Assembly: GCA_017416845.1 (NCBI GenBank)
Contig: JAFQBA010000091.1
Span: 1-39,625, forward strand
Direction: 5' to 3'
Source of the DNA: Clostridia bacterium
Lineage (GTDB): Bacteria; Bacillota; Clostridia; UMGS1810
Length of the DNA stretch: 39,625 bases
Part shown: piece by piece, positions 7,039 through 15,354 of the stretch
How the letters are laid out: each line of letters starts with the position of its first letter
Position numbering within the stretch: position 1 is the stretch's first letter
Position numbers and translations under genes: made by a program
Notes under the pieces: model-generated
The model's input: the letters and a program-made list of their open reading frames with translations, nothing else
The model's database searches: none
Told to the model about the DNA's origin: nothing

Positions 7039-9171
7039 ATGAATATCCGACTTGCAAAGACAGCCGGTTTTTGCTTTGGGGTAGACCGTGCGGTTAAAAC
7101 TCTTGAAAAAGAGTCTGAAAACAAAAGCATTTCAACGCTCGGCCCGATAATCCACAACGAATTCGTAGTTAAGGATCTTGAAAAAAGAGGGGTTTCTGTC
7201 ATAGATAGGCTTGATGACCTTGCGAGTGGCAACACCCTTGCAATACGGGCACATGGTGTGGGTAAATCAACTATGGATGAAATCGAAGCAAAAGGAATTG
7301 AGTGTATAGATCTTACATGTCCTTTTGTTAAAAAAATCCATAATATTGTATATAAGTATTATTCCGACGGATACAAGATAATTATCGTCGGAAACAAAAA
7401 TCATCCTGAAGTTATGGGTATTAACGGATGGTGTGAAAATAATGCAATAATAGCACTTGACATATCTGATATTAGTGGTAAAATAGATAGTGGTGAAAAA
7501 ATTTGTCTTGTATGTCAGACTACCATGGACAGACATACATTTGAATCTGTTTCGGGTTATGTTACTTCCCAAAGCAATAATGCTCTCATATATGACACCA
7601 TATGCTCTGCTACCAATGAAAGGCAGACAGAGGCGGCAGAAATTGCAAAAGATTCGGAACTTATGCTTGTAATCGGCGGTGGACACAGTTCTAATACCGT
7701 TAAGCTTACGGGTATATGCAAAAAGTATTGTGACAATACTTACCAAATTGAAAATTTTGAGGATTTTCCTCAGAATATATATATACCAAAGAAAATTGGT
7801 ATAACGGCTGGTGCTTCCACACCTGCCGGCATAATTAAGGAGGTTATAGACAAAATGGTTGAAAACATTAATGGAGCTGAAAGCTTCGCACAAGAATTTG
7901 AGGAGTACGAAAAATCTCTGATCACTTTAAATACAAGGGATGTAGTTAAGGGTACCGTAATGAGTGTCAGCGAGAAAGGTATCAGCGTAAATCTTGGCTA
8001 CAAATCCGACGGATTTGTTCCTGTTGCTGAAGTTACCGATGATCCTTCTGCTGATATTACAAAAATGTATGCTGCAGGCGACGAAGTGGAAGTTTTCGTT
8101 GTCAGAGTAAACGATGTAGATGGTGAAGTTACACTTTCTATGAAAAAGCTTGAAATGATGAAAGGCGCTAAAGAAATTGAAGCTGCTTTTGAATCAAAAG
8201 AAATCCTTACCGGTAAAGTTATTCAGGTAGTTAACGGCGGTGTTATTGTTTCTGCAAAGGGTGCAAGAGTGTTTGTTCCCGCTTCTCAGGCAAGTGACAG
8301 ATATTTGCAGGATCTTGAAGCCATTGTTGGTGATGAGGTTGCATTCAGAATTATCGACATCAAGAAAATGCGTGGCAGAACCAAGGTTGTTGGTTCAGTT
8401 AAGAACGTATTGGTTGAACAAAAGGCTGCTCTTGCTGAAAGTTTCTGGGCTGGTATCGAAGTAGGCAAAGAATATAAGGGTGTTGTTAAATCTCTTACAA
8501 AATTTGGTGCATTTGCAGATATTGGCGGTGTAGATGGTCTTATCCATATTTCACAGCTTTCATGGTCAAAAATCAAACATCCTTCAGAGGTTGTTAATGT
8601 TGGTGATGAAGTAAGCGTATATGTTCTTGAATTTGACAAAGAAACAGGAAAAGTTTCTCTCGGATTTAAAAAGGCAGAGGATAACCCCTGGAGAAAAGTT
8701 GAAAACGAAGAGCTTAAGGTTGATGATGTTATCGATGTTAAAATCGTAAGAATTGTTCCATTTGGCGCATTTGCAGAAATTTATCCCGGTGTGGACGGTC
8801 TTATCCACATTTCACAGGTTGCCGACAAGAGAATCGGAAAGGTTGAAGATGAACTCACCGTTGGTCAGCACGTTCAGGCTAAGGTTGTTGAAATTGATCT
8901 TGAAAAACAGAAGATTGGTCTCAGCATCAGAGCACTCATTGCTCCTGCTAAAGAAGAAGCTCCCGAAGCAGCTGAAGAAGTTGCAGCTACTGAAGCTGTA
9001 GAAGAAGTTGTGGCAGAAGAAGTTGTGGCAGAAGAAGTTGTGGCAGAAGAAGTTGTGGCAGAGGAAGTTGCTACAGAAGAAGTTGCAGCTCCCGAAACAA
9101 CAGAAGAAGCTGTTGAAGCAGCTCCCGAAGCAGCTGAAGAGGTTGCAAAAGCAGCTCCTGAAGCTGAATAA
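7039..9171 (+). CDS. ispH: IspH (HMBPP reductase) fused to ribosomal protein S1
   Basis: 710 residues. Residues 1-~285 are 4-hydroxy-3-methylbut-2-enyl diphosphate reductase, the last step of the MEP isoprenoid pathway. The three 4Fe-4S cysteines are C12, C94 and C189; HNE at 39-41, H72, H122 and E124 are also in place. Residues ~305-640 carry four S1 RNA-binding repeats, the last two with the GAFA-x-I/GVDGLIHISQ signature. The tail is an acidic Ala/Glu/Val repeat of ~65 residues. The fusion is well known in Clostridia, where the S1 part is thought to act in translation. The start is ATG 7039, with GGGGAG upstream; an in-frame ATG at 6979 lies inside plsC. Confidence 0.95.
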   Translation: MNIRLAKTAGFCFGVDRAVKTLEKESENKSISTLGPIIHNEFVVKDLEKRGVSVIDRLDDLASGNTLAIRAHGVGKSTMDEIEAKGIECIDLTCPFVKKIHNIVYKYYSDGYKIIIVGNKNHPEVMGINGWCENNAIIALDISDISGKIDSGEKICLVCQTTMDRHTFESVSGYVTSQSNNALIYDTICSATNERQTEAAEIAKDSELMLVIGGGHSSNTVKLTGICKKYCDNTYQIENFEDFPQNIYIPKKIGITAGASTPAGIIKEVIDKMVENINGAESFAQEFEEYEKSLITLNTRDVVKGTVMSVSEKGISVNLGYKSDGFVPVAEVTDDPSADITKMYAAGDEVEVFVVRVNDVDGEVTLSMKKLEMMKGAKEIEAAFESKEILTGKVIQVVNGGVIVSAKGARVFVPASQASDRYLQDLEAIVGDEVAFRIIDIKKMRGRTKVVGSVKNVLVEQKAALAESFWAGIEVGKEYKGVVKSLTKFGAFADIGGVDGLIHISQLSWSKIKHPSEVVNVGDEVSVYVLEFDKETGKVSLGFKKAEDNPWRKVENEELKVDDVIDVKIVRIVPFGAFAEIYPGVDGLIHISQVADKRIGKVEDELTVGQHVQAKVVEIDLEKQKIGLSIRALIAPAKEEAPEAAEEVAATEAVEEVVAEEVVAEEVVAEEVVAEEVATEEVAAPETTEEAVEAAPEAAEEVAKAAPEAE
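9001..9060 (+). repeat. 15-nt tandem repeat in the S1 tail
   Basis: Four identical copies of a 15-nt unit encoding EEVVA, followed by two diverged copies to 9090. The unit is a multiple of three, so changes in copy number would alter tail length without a frameshift. Confidence 0.9.
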
Positions 9172-9195
9172 TAATCGAATTTAAATTCAATTGAT

Positions 9196-9226
9196 AAGGG
9201 CTGTTGCATTTTGCGACAGCCTTTTT
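9196..9226 (+). terminator. Intrinsic terminator after ispH/rpsA
   Basis: Stem 9199-9207 with 9213-9221 (one G-U pair), extended by A-T pairs, then TTTTT at 9222-9226. Confidence 0.88.
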
Positions 9227-9280
9227 CTTAAAATTTACAAAAGTATTTTCTCTGGATTAATTTGTAAAGGGTGTGATGGT

Positions 9281-10045
9281 ATGAAATATGTATCGGGGTT
9301 TTTGGCTGTTATTCTGGTGTCTTTATTGCTTGTGCCGGTGAATACTTTTGCTCAAAATCAAAATTCTATAGAAAGAATTATCAGCGGCAAACAAGATTTT
9401 CTGGTTTTTGGCTCTGTTGACAGTGTTAACAGCAACGGTATATGCACCGTGGAGATTTCTGAGGAAATCGGAGTAAATGAAGATGCTTCGGATGATGAAC
9501 TGAATGATGAGGAATCTCTTACAGGAAGAACGATTGAGGTGTCAAATTTTACATCATATATGTATTTTGATAATTATGTACGTTCTCCGAAAAAAGGGGA
9601 TAATATATTGCTGTCGCTACGTTTCAGAGGAAATGTATATGATGTTGAAAACGGTGCATTTTTAGTTGATTATGCCAATTATGAAACGTTTAATCTTATA
9701 GCACAGGATGATTTGTCCGACAGCAGCAAAGCGGAACTTACAGCGTTATATATGTATGTACGTTCAAACGGTAGGAATGCCGATTATATCATAGGTGACG
9801 GAGCGGTGTATACTCATGATAACGGGAAAGAAAAATCTGTTCCGGTTCCGCAGGGTATTCTTTTTGTGGACGAATCGGGTAATATAACCAAAAATTCACA
9901 TGATGTAAAAAATGATGATGACGGAATACTGCCTGATGAAAACAGGTGGATTGTAGGATTTGTAATACTTGTTATCGGAGCGGTTGCGGGTGCGTTTATA
10001 ACAAAACTGTATATGAGAATGGAGAAAAAGGCAGACAGACAATGA
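9281..10045 (+). CDS. Secreted, C-terminally membrane-anchored protein of unknown function
   Basis: 254 residues; family not recognised. It has a signal peptide (residues ~1-24, cleavage plausible after NTFAQ), an acidic middle region with a run of Asp/Glu around DEDASDDELNDEE-like sequence, and one C-terminal membrane segment (WIVGFVILVIGAVAGAFI) ending in a basic tail. The bulk should therefore lie outside the membrane, tethered at its C-terminus. The start is ATG 9281; longer in-frame starts run back into the preceding terminator. The last 4 bases overlap the NUDIX gene (ATGA), so the two are translationally coupled, but a functional link is not obvious. Confidence 0.7.
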   Translation: MKYVSGFLAVILVSLLLVPVNTFAQNQNSIERIISGKQDFLVFGSVDSVNSNGICTVEISEEIGVNEDASDDELNDEESLTGRTIEVSNFTSYMYFDNYVRSPKKGDNILLSLRFRGNVYDVENGAFLVDYANYETFNLIAQDDLSDSSKAELTALYMYVRSNGRNADYIIGDGAVYTHDNGKEKSVPVPQGILFVDESGNITKNSHDVKNDDDGILPDENRWIVGFVILVIGAVAGAFITKLYMRMEKKADRQ

Positions 10046-10587
10046 TAATTAAAGAAAAAACTTTGGAAAGAAATATTTTATATAAAGGCAATGTTCTTGA
10101 GTATGTGGTTGAAAGTGTAGAGCTTGAAAACGGAATGCTTGCAGAACGTGAAATGGTATTTCATCCCGGTGGAGTTGGGGTGATTGCCCTTGATGACAAC
10201 GGCGAAGCTTTCATGGTGAGACAGTACAGGAAGCCCTATGATAAAGCAATCCTTGAAATTCCTGCAGGAAAGCGTGATGGCGGTGAAGTACCTGAAGAGT
10301 GTGCAAGGCGGGAGCTTATGGAGGAGACCGGACTTGAAGCAGATGAACTTATTTCACTGGGCAAAATTTATCCGTCTGTAGGATATACCAACGAGACAAT
10401 TTATCTTTTCCTTGCAAGAGGTCTTTCGCAGGGGAAAGCCAATCCCGATGAAGACGAATTTGTGGATGTAGAGAGAATTCCATTTGATGAATTGGTGACA
10501 ATGGTTATGTCTGATGAAATTAAGGATGCAAAATCCGTTGTTGCAATACTTAAGACAAAATTTTATATGGAAACAAACTGTAAGTAA
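10042..10587 (+). CDS. NUDIX hydrolase, ADP-ribose pyrophosphatase type
   Basis: 181 residues, typical for ADP-ribose pyrophosphatases, which split ADP-ribose into AMP and ribose 5-phosphate using Mg2+. The Nudix box (G-x5-E-x7-REU-x-EE-x-G-U) is complete, from G76 to L98, with metal ligands in REL-x-EE at 90-95. Family features nearby include VRQYRKPYDKAILEIPAGK before the box and the S-x-G-Y-T-NE segment after it, typical of the ADP-ribose subgroup. The start ATG 10042 overlaps the preceding stop by 4 nt. It is followed 31 nt later by a lipoprotein gene with its own ribosome binding site. Confidence 0.93.
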   Translation: MIIKEKTLERNILYKGNVLEYVVESVELENGMLAEREMVFHPGGVGVIALDDNGEAFMVRQYRKPYDKAILEIPAGKRDGGEVPEECARRELMEETGLEADELISLGKIYPSVGYTNETIYLFLARGLSQGKANPDEDEFVDVERIPFDELVTMVMSDEIKDAKSVVAILKTKFYMETNCK

Positions 10588-10618
10588 TGCTACAGATGCG
10601 TAAAGGAGTAACATTTAA

Positions 10619-11197
10619 ATGAAAAAGATTTTTAGCTTGTTAATTATATTGATATTTGCTGTGTCCATGTGTTCGTGCTCGGATAATGCAAAAAAAACGA
10701 ATTCTGCTTCAGACAAAAGCACAGCTGTTGATTCGGGTGAAAAATCAAATGTGCAAAAGCCTTCCACCGATGAGCAGAAAAACGCATTTGAGGATGCACA
10801 AAATTATCTTGAATATATGGCATTTTCATATGAAGGTTTGATTGCTCAGCTCGAACATGACGGCTACAGCAGAGCTGATGCTGCAATAGCGGTTGACAAC
10901 TGCACAGTGGATTGGAATGAGCAGGCGCTGACAAAGGCTCTCAGTTATCTGGAGTATTCGTCTTTTTCACGAAAAGGATTGATTGGACAACTGGAATATA
11001 ACATGTTTACCGATGAACAGGTGGCATATGCTGTTGAAAACTGCAATGTAAGCTGGAAAGAGCAGGCTGTAAAAACTGCCGAAAGATATCTGGAATATTC
11101 TTCGTACAAGCGTGAAGAGTTGATTACTCAATTGGAATTCGAGGGTTTTTCAAAGGAAGAGGCAGAATATGCTGCAGATCAAAGCGGTTTGAAATAA
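10619..11197 (+). CDS. Lipoprotein with three Ltp-type repeats
   Basis: 192 residues. The signal peptide ends in MCSC, with C20 as the probable lipidated cysteine. After a ~35-residue polar linker come three ~46-residue repeats (about 57-102, 103-149, 150-192), each of the form A-x2-YLEY-x-S-x-x-GLI-x-QLE-x-x-x-F-x2-x2-A-x-YA-V-x-NC, resembling the Ltp repeat (PF07553) of host-surface-exposed lipoproteins, some of which are phage superinfection-exclusion factors. The repeat fold is compact and helical. The start ATG 10619 follows AAAGGAG. The actual role here is unknown; no phage genes are nearby. Confidence 0.8.
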   Translation: MKKIFSLLIILIFAVSMCSCSDNAKKTNSASDKSTAVDSGEKSNVQKPSTDEQKNAFEDAQNYLEYMAFSYEGLIAQLEHDGYSRADAAIAVDNCTVDWNEQALTKALSYLEYSSFSRKGLIGQLEYNMFTDEQVAYAVENCNVSWKEQAVKTAERYLEYSSYKREELITQLEFEGFSKEEAEYAADQSGLK

Positions 11198-11200
11198 TTT

Positions 11201-11246
11201 AAAAGGCTATGTAAAAATTCATACGAATTTTCACATAGCCTTTTTC
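11201..11246 (+). terminator. Intrinsic terminator after the Ltp lipoprotein
   Basis: Long stem (AAAGGCTATGT, one mismatch, then AAAATTC pairing with its complement) closing a 4-nt loop, then TTTTT. The stem is nearly symmetrical. Confidence 0.85.
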
Positions 11247-11312
11247 CTTTGATTTGTTGTCCTTGAAGGATGAGTAGCCTTCCTTTGGCCGTGTACCGGA
11301 ATTTTTCAAAAT

Positions 11313-11404
11313 TCATCTGCTTGCAGGTGGAAGTCTACGAACATCATCTACAGTGCTTTCTGTGAATCTGTTGATTTGAGATAGTTCTCTCAGTTTAGAA
11401 CAAA
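11313..11404 (-). other. Short open segment between genes, possible gene remnant
   Basis: On the minus strand about 30 codons stay open, ending in DDVRRLPPASR then TGA; after the stop the same frame stays open again for about 30 codons towards 11210. There is no start codon with a ribosome binding site. It lies directly downstream of the lipoprotein at 11409-12119. It may be a decayed gene or chance. I do not recognise it. Confidence 0.2.
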
Positions 11405-11408
11405 TACA

Positions 11409-12119
11409 TTAATCAATTTCCAGCTGTACATATGCGTAAGACAATGTTCCGTCCGGTCTGAAGCTGTATGAAAAGCTCAATGATGATTCACGGTGATGTG
11501 TATACACGATACGGTCTTCAGTGTTGTCTCCGCCGTAGAAATATTTTTCGTTGTAAGGATTGCCGTAAATTCCGAGTACATCCGAGGCTGTTGATTTGTA
11601 TGTTATGCCTCCGGGGAATACGAAGGTTGCTTTGTTACTGAAGCTGTCATAATAATCGGGGTCATCAAGGGTGTTTTCGGTATAGTAATGCAGGCTGATG
11701 CCGGTTATGAGGCAATGTTCGATTGGTCTGTTGTAGGAAGCATCGTTGTATACTTCAAGCAAACTGATTTCGCCGTAGCTGTCGTTTTTCATTTTAAATC
11801 CGGTGAGTAAAGTGCGTGTTTCACCGGCAAAGTCATTTTCAAAATTATCCGAAACAAGTTCCCAGCCATTATCTGTCAGATCTGAAAGCTTTATTGGCAA
11901 TGTATATGTATCACCGCATATGATAATTTTGTCACTGTCAAGCGGCATATCTTCTGTTGTGCCTGTTGATGACAATGAGGGAGTAAAGCGTACACCGTCA
12001 TCATTTACAATTTCATTGATATCAAGCTCCTTGGCTGAATCTGTTTGTTGTGTGTCTGAGCATGCAGCAAGTCCTGCAAGCAAGCACATTGTAATTAAAG
12101 CAGCTAATAATTTTTTCAT
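11409..12119 (-). CDS. Lipoprotein of unknown function
   Basis: 236 residues with a clear Gram-positive lipoprotein signal: MKKLLAALITMCLLAGLAAC, lipobox LAAC with C20 lipidated. The mature part is polar, with several strand-like stretches (IIICGDTYTLPIKLSDLTDNGWEL; a later GNPYNEKYFYGG block). I do not recognise a family, although the general layout resembles small cell-surface lipoproteins common in gut Firmicutes. The start at 12119 has AGGAG 7-8 nt upstream; the longer in-frame start at 12179 lacks one. It lies downstream of the folT-queH operon on the same strand after a 115-nt gap. Confidence 0.8.
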   Translation of the reverse strand: MKKLLAALITMCLLAGLAACSDTQQTDSAKELDINEIVNDDGVRFTPSLSSTGTTEDMPLDSDKIIICGDTYTLPIKLSDLTDNGWELVSDNFENDFAGETRTLLTGFKMKNDSYGEISLLEVYNDASYNRPIEHCLITGISLHYYTENTLDDPDYYDSFSNKATFVFPGGITYKSTASDVLGIYGNPYNEKYFYGGDNTEDRIVYTHHRESSLSFSYSFRPDGTLSYAYVQLEID

Positions 12120-12234
12120 AATTACATCTCCTTGTATTAGTCGTCGGACAAAATAATAATATATATATACACTTTTCAACCATTATTTTACTGCCGGCTG
12201 AAAAATTGATTTTGGTTATTTGTCAGGAGGGAAA

Positions 12235-13488
12235 TCAGAGGTTTTCGCGTTGGACGAGGTGAAGCATTGAATCGACAAATATATCGGAATTTTCATATAT
12301 TATATCTGCGTATTTTTTCTCGGTGTCCTCTCTTACCGCCACAACCTTGAATCCGCCTTTTTTGGCGGTGACAATGGCATGATGCGCATCTTCAAATACC
12401 ACTGCATCTTTTTTGTCTGCACCAAGCATTTTTGCCGCTTCTTCATATATTTTTGATTCTTTTTTTGTGGTATTCAACTCGGCACAGTTGACAACAAATT
12501 CGAAGCAGTCGTCAATGCCGAGCCTTTCGACACCTTGAATCACAGGCTCTTTGGGACTTGCGGTGGCAATGCACATTTTTATTCCGCGTTTTTTGGCTTC
12601 CTGCAAAAATTCAAAAACTCCCGGCTTGAGGGTTGCAATTTCACAATATAACTTTGTCACAAGCTCTGAGACGGTTTTTTGGATTTCCTCAACGGGGTGG
12701 GGAAGGTTATACTCTTTTTTGAAAAATCTGCATGCATCCTCAACGGTCATCGAACGGATTTGCTCCCTGAGTTCAGGCTTGGGTTCACCTCCCATTGCCC
12801 TCACTGTGTTAGGAGCAAAGTTTTCATAAAAGCTCATTGTGTCAAAAAGAGTGCCGTCGGCATCGAAAATAAAAGCCTTTGCCTGCATAATTCTTTCTGC
12901 AAGAGAATATTTACATCCGCAAAAGTCCTGACGGTACATGCCAAATTCCTTTGAAAGCTCAACAGAGCGCTTGTAGCCGTTTTGCTTTTTGAAGTTTGAA
13001 ACAAGATATTCCACGCCGTATTTTTTGCCAAGGGCTGTGCCTATGGTATTTAAGCGGTCAGAATCTTTAAGCGGACTCACACTGAGAGTAGTTGTGAAAA
13101 AATCAAAGCGGTTTTCTTTTGCATATTTTGCACTTTCTTCCAGGCGAAGGGCAAAGCATCTTGTACATCTCTCACCGCCTTCGGGGGCGTTTTCGGTTCC
13201 TTTGGCTGTTTTTTCGAATTCTTCACTGCGGTAGTCAGTGCCTGCAAAACAGATTTTTGTATCTTTCAAAAATTCCCTGCAAAACCTCTCCTGTTCATCG
13301 CGCCTTTTGTTAAATTCGGATTCCGGAAAAATATTCGGATTGTAATAAAGGACGGTCAGTTCAAAATATTGGGCAAGCATTTCGATTACCGAGCTTGAAC
13401 ACGGAGCACAGCATGAATGAAGCAAAAGCTTCTTTTTTGAGCCGTTACCTTCGGATGCCGATATGTCGAATGGAATATTTTTTTTCAT
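12235..13488 (-). CDS. queH: QueH (epoxyqueuosine reductase) fused to a HAD-family phosphatase
   Basis: 417 residues in two parts. Residues ~18-200 are QueH (formerly DUF208), which reduces epoxyqueuosine to queuosine at the tRNA wobble base; the metal-binding cysteines are C26-C27-x2-C30, C108-x2-C111 and C190-x-C192. Residues ~203-417 are a haloacid-dehalogenase hydrolase of the beta-phosphoglucomutase/phosphoglycolate phosphatase type: D209-x-D211 (FDADGTLFDT), the TAS block at 309-311, a lysine near 343, and E366-D367 (VFEDAHHAI). All motifs of both enzymes are intact, so this is a fusion rather than a decayed gene. The start ATG 13488 has GGTGAT upstream. It lies 14 nt downstream of folT. 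Confidence 0.9.
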   Translation of the reverse strand: MKKNIPFDISASEGNGSKKKLLLHSCCAPCSSSVIEMLAQYFELTVLYYNPNIFPESEFNKRRDEQERFCREFLKDTKICFAGTDYRSEEFEKTAKGTENAPEGGERCTRCFALRLEESAKYAKENRFDFFTTTLSVSPLKDSDRLNTIGTALGKKYGVEYLVSNFKKQNGYKRSVELSKEFGMYRQDFCGCKYSLAERIMQAKAFIFDADGTLFDTMSFYENFAPNTVRAMGGEPKPELREQIRSMTVEDACRFFKKEYNLPHPVEEIQKTVSELVTKLYCEIATLKPGVFEFLQEAKKRGIKMCIATASPKEPVIQGVERLGIDDCFEFVVNCAELNTTKKESKIYEEAAKMLGADKKDAVVFEDAHHAIVTAKKGGFKVVAVREDTEKKYADIIYENSDIFVDSMLHLVQRENL

Positions 13489-13502
13489 ATTATCACCGTT
13501 AA

Positions 13503-14333
13503 TTACTTCAGTATTTTTCTGAATGATGAGATATATTTGGTCATTACGGATATGACAACAAGCTGGATAGCCATGTTTATAACTCCCGATATGGATCTGT
13601 ATACCAAAAGATTGTTAAATGACATCTGCATGATGGGAGTAAGCAGATTTGTTGTCAACCACAAATTCAACACGGTAATCTGGAGAATAACGCAAACAAT
13701 GATGTTGAACATAGATTTGAATCCGTTCCATTGTCTCACATTGAAAAAGAACAGACCGTATGTGAAACCGTAGAGAAATTCGACTGCGGTAATCTGCGGA
13801 ATAAAAGGTCCGCCTGCAGGGTTTATCATAAATGCGATAACATCGGCAAGAGCACCCACAATACCGCCCCACGCCGGGCCGAAAATAGCCGCGGTAATAA
13901 AAACGGATATGAATTTGAATGAAATTTTTACGGCACTACCCACTCTGATTGTGCCGTACACTGCAAGAATTACAGTTATTGCAATAAGAACCGCCAGTGC
14001 GCACAAATCCTTTACCGTGCTGATTTTCGCAGACGGGCTAACACCGAATACCGAGCATATGAGACCCATAAGGAGCGTTATTAACAGCACTCTGATAAAA
14101 AATGAAAAGTCCAGCGTAAAGTTTAAAAAAGGCGATTTGAATATAGCAACAAAGGTAATGTCTGTTCTGCAGAAATATGTATACAGATCACCGGCAGTGA
14201 GCAAAAGCAATATGACAAAGCATATTATTGACGGAACTCTTCCCATGGAAAAAAGCCCTGTTTTGTAGCCGATAAGCATTGCAAGAGATGCAATGATAAG
14301 AACCTTTAAAATCAGAATTAAAACGTCAATCAT
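13503..14333 (-). CDS. folT: Folate-type ECF transporter substrate-binding (S) component
   Basis: 276 residues, mostly membrane. The C-terminal ~175 residues match the S component of energy-coupling-factor vitamin transporters of the folate subgroup (RVGSAVKISFKF, then GPAWGGIVGALADVIAF, NPAGGPFIPQ and an EFLYGFTYGL block). It would capture folate outside the cell and work with EcfA/A'/T encoded elsewhere. An extra N-terminal ~95 residues add about three membrane segments. The folate assignment is supported by the THF riboswitch directly upstream. The start at 14333 follows AAAGGGGA; a longer frame runs into the riboswitch. Confidence 0.9.
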   Translation of the reverse strand: MIDVLILILKVLIIASLAMLIGYKTGLFSMGRVPSIICFVILLLLTAGDLYTYFCRTDITFVAIFKSPFLNFTLDFSFFIRVLLITLLMGLICSVFGVSPSAKISTVKDLCALAVLIAITVILAVYGTIRVGSAVKISFKFISVFITAAIFGPAWGGIVGALADVIAFMINPAGGPFIPQITAVEFLYGFTYGLFFFNVRQWNGFKSMFNIIVCVILQITVLNLWLTTNLLTPIMQMSFNNLLVYRSISGVINMAIQLVVISVMTKYISSFRKILK

Positions 14334-14393
14334 AAAAAATCCCCTTTCGCAAATGGCAGAGGGGCTGTTACGAATATGAAAAATAGTAACAGC
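14334..14393 (-). promoter_or_regulatory. Expression platform of the THF riboswitch
   Basis: On the minus strand an 8-bp stem (14386-14393 with 14364-14371) shares its first arm with the riboswitch closing stem. It is followed by a 5-bp CCCCT/AGGGG stem (14360-14364 with 14341-14345) whose 3' arm is the folT ribosome binding site and which runs straight into TTTTTT. Either termination or ribosome-site masking could be the read-out. Confidence 0.65.
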
Positions 14394-14486
14394 GGATGAA
14401 AAATTGCACCGCAAGCCAAATTATGGCTTTTCGTTCTGAGACTCTACTCCCATTCTCGGACACTTAACGCGCAATTCCTGCTCTGC
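14388..14486 (-). promoter_or_regulatory. Tetrahydrofolate (THF) riboswitch
   Basis: Read on the minus strand, the order GCAGAGCAGG, GCGTTAAGTG, GAATGGGA, ACGAA, GCGGTG and CATCCGCTG matches the conserved core of the THF riboswitch (RF01831), as in the Eubacterium siraeum folT leader. Conserved blocks and spacing are all present. It senses reduced folates and should lower folT expression when they are plentiful. Confidence 0.92.
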
Positions 14487-14504
14487 ATAACTTTTTCTGT
14501 TTGT

Positions 14505-14513
14505 ATTATAGCA
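14505..14513 (-). promoter_or_regulatory. Extended -10 promoter of the folT operon
   Basis: On the minus strand TGCTATAAT is a perfect -10 with a TG extension, about 20 nt upstream of the riboswitch. No good -35 is seen. Confidence 0.65.
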
Positions 14514-14552
14514 CCAAAAAAATAATTTTTCCATATTAATAGTGCATAAAAA

Positions 14553-15314
14553 TTAAGCTATGCGATATACTTTTTTTGCATTTTCAAAAGTGATTCGGCA
14601 TACATCGTCAAAGGTCATTTCCTTGATTTCGGCAAGTCTTTTTGCAACCTCTGCCACATATATCGGTGTGTTTGTTTTTCCACGATAGGGCACCGGTGCC
14701 AGGTAGGGGCTGTCGGTTTCTATTAGCATGCGGTCTTTGGGGACATATTTTGCGACCTCCAACGCTGTGCTTGCGTTTTTGAAGGTGAGCGGACCTGCAA
14801 ATGAAATGTAATAGCCAAGACCGAGCAGTATTTTTGCCGATTCCACACTGCCCGAATAGCAGTGAATGATGCCCTTTGCCTCTTTGTGTGCTTTTAAAAT
14901 GTCAATGGTGTCTGCCATGGCATCTCTTGTGTGAATTGTAACAGGGATATCAATCTCCTCTGCCAAAGAGAGCTGACGGTCAAACCATTTGCGTTGATTT
15001 TCGCGCTTTGAATTGTCATAATAATAGTCAAGACCAATTTCACCAAGGGCAACAACATTTTTGTGGGAACAAAGGCTTTTAAGGGTTTCCATGTCCTTTT
15101 CTGTCAGTGGGTCTGTGTCATGAGGATGAACTCCTGCGGCGGCATATATTAAATCATATTTTTCTGAAAGCTCAATGGCTTTTTTCGAGCTTTCAATGTC
15201 ATAGCCGATTTCGCAATATGCTCCAACTCCGTTTTCAGCCAGAGAAGTGATAAGCTCATCTCTGAGGTTGTCAAAGCGTTCGTCATTTAGGTGTGCATGT
15301 GTATCAAAAAGCAT
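14553..15314 (-). CDS. tatD: TatD-family metal-dependent hydrolase/deoxyribonuclease
   Basis: 253 residues, full length. TatD proteins are TIM-barrel metal enzymes with 3'-5' DNase activity and roles in DNA quality control. Metal and active-site residues are in place: H6-x-H8 (THAHL), E92 (GEIGLDYY), H128 (HTRD), H151 (HCYSG) and D201 (ETDSPYLAP). The start ATG 15314 has AAAGGAA upstream. It is transcribed alone, upstream of but separate from the folT operon; a ~280-bp palindrome lies just upstream. Confidence 0.95.
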   Translation of the reverse strand: MLFDTHAHLNDERFDNLRDELITSLAENGVGAYCEIGYDIESSKKAIELSEKYDLIYAAAGVHPHDTDPLTEKDMETLKSLCSHKNVVALGEIGLDYYYDNSKRENQRKWFDRQLSLAEEIDIPVTIHTRDAMADTIDILKAHKEAKGIIHCYSGSVESAKILLGLGYYISFAGPLTFKNASTALEVAKYVPKDRMLIETDSPYLAPVPYRGKTNTPIYVAEVAKRLAEIKEMTFDDVCRITFENAKKVYRIA

Positions 15315-15354
15315 TTTAAGTTCCTTTCTGAATAAAACGTTTAATTGAAATTTA

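Noticed and set aside
8874..9209. 111-residue Ser/Ala/Thr-rich antisense frame
   Set aside because: It is the complement of the acidic repeat tail of IspH-S1, whose GAA/GCA codons prevent stops on the other strand.
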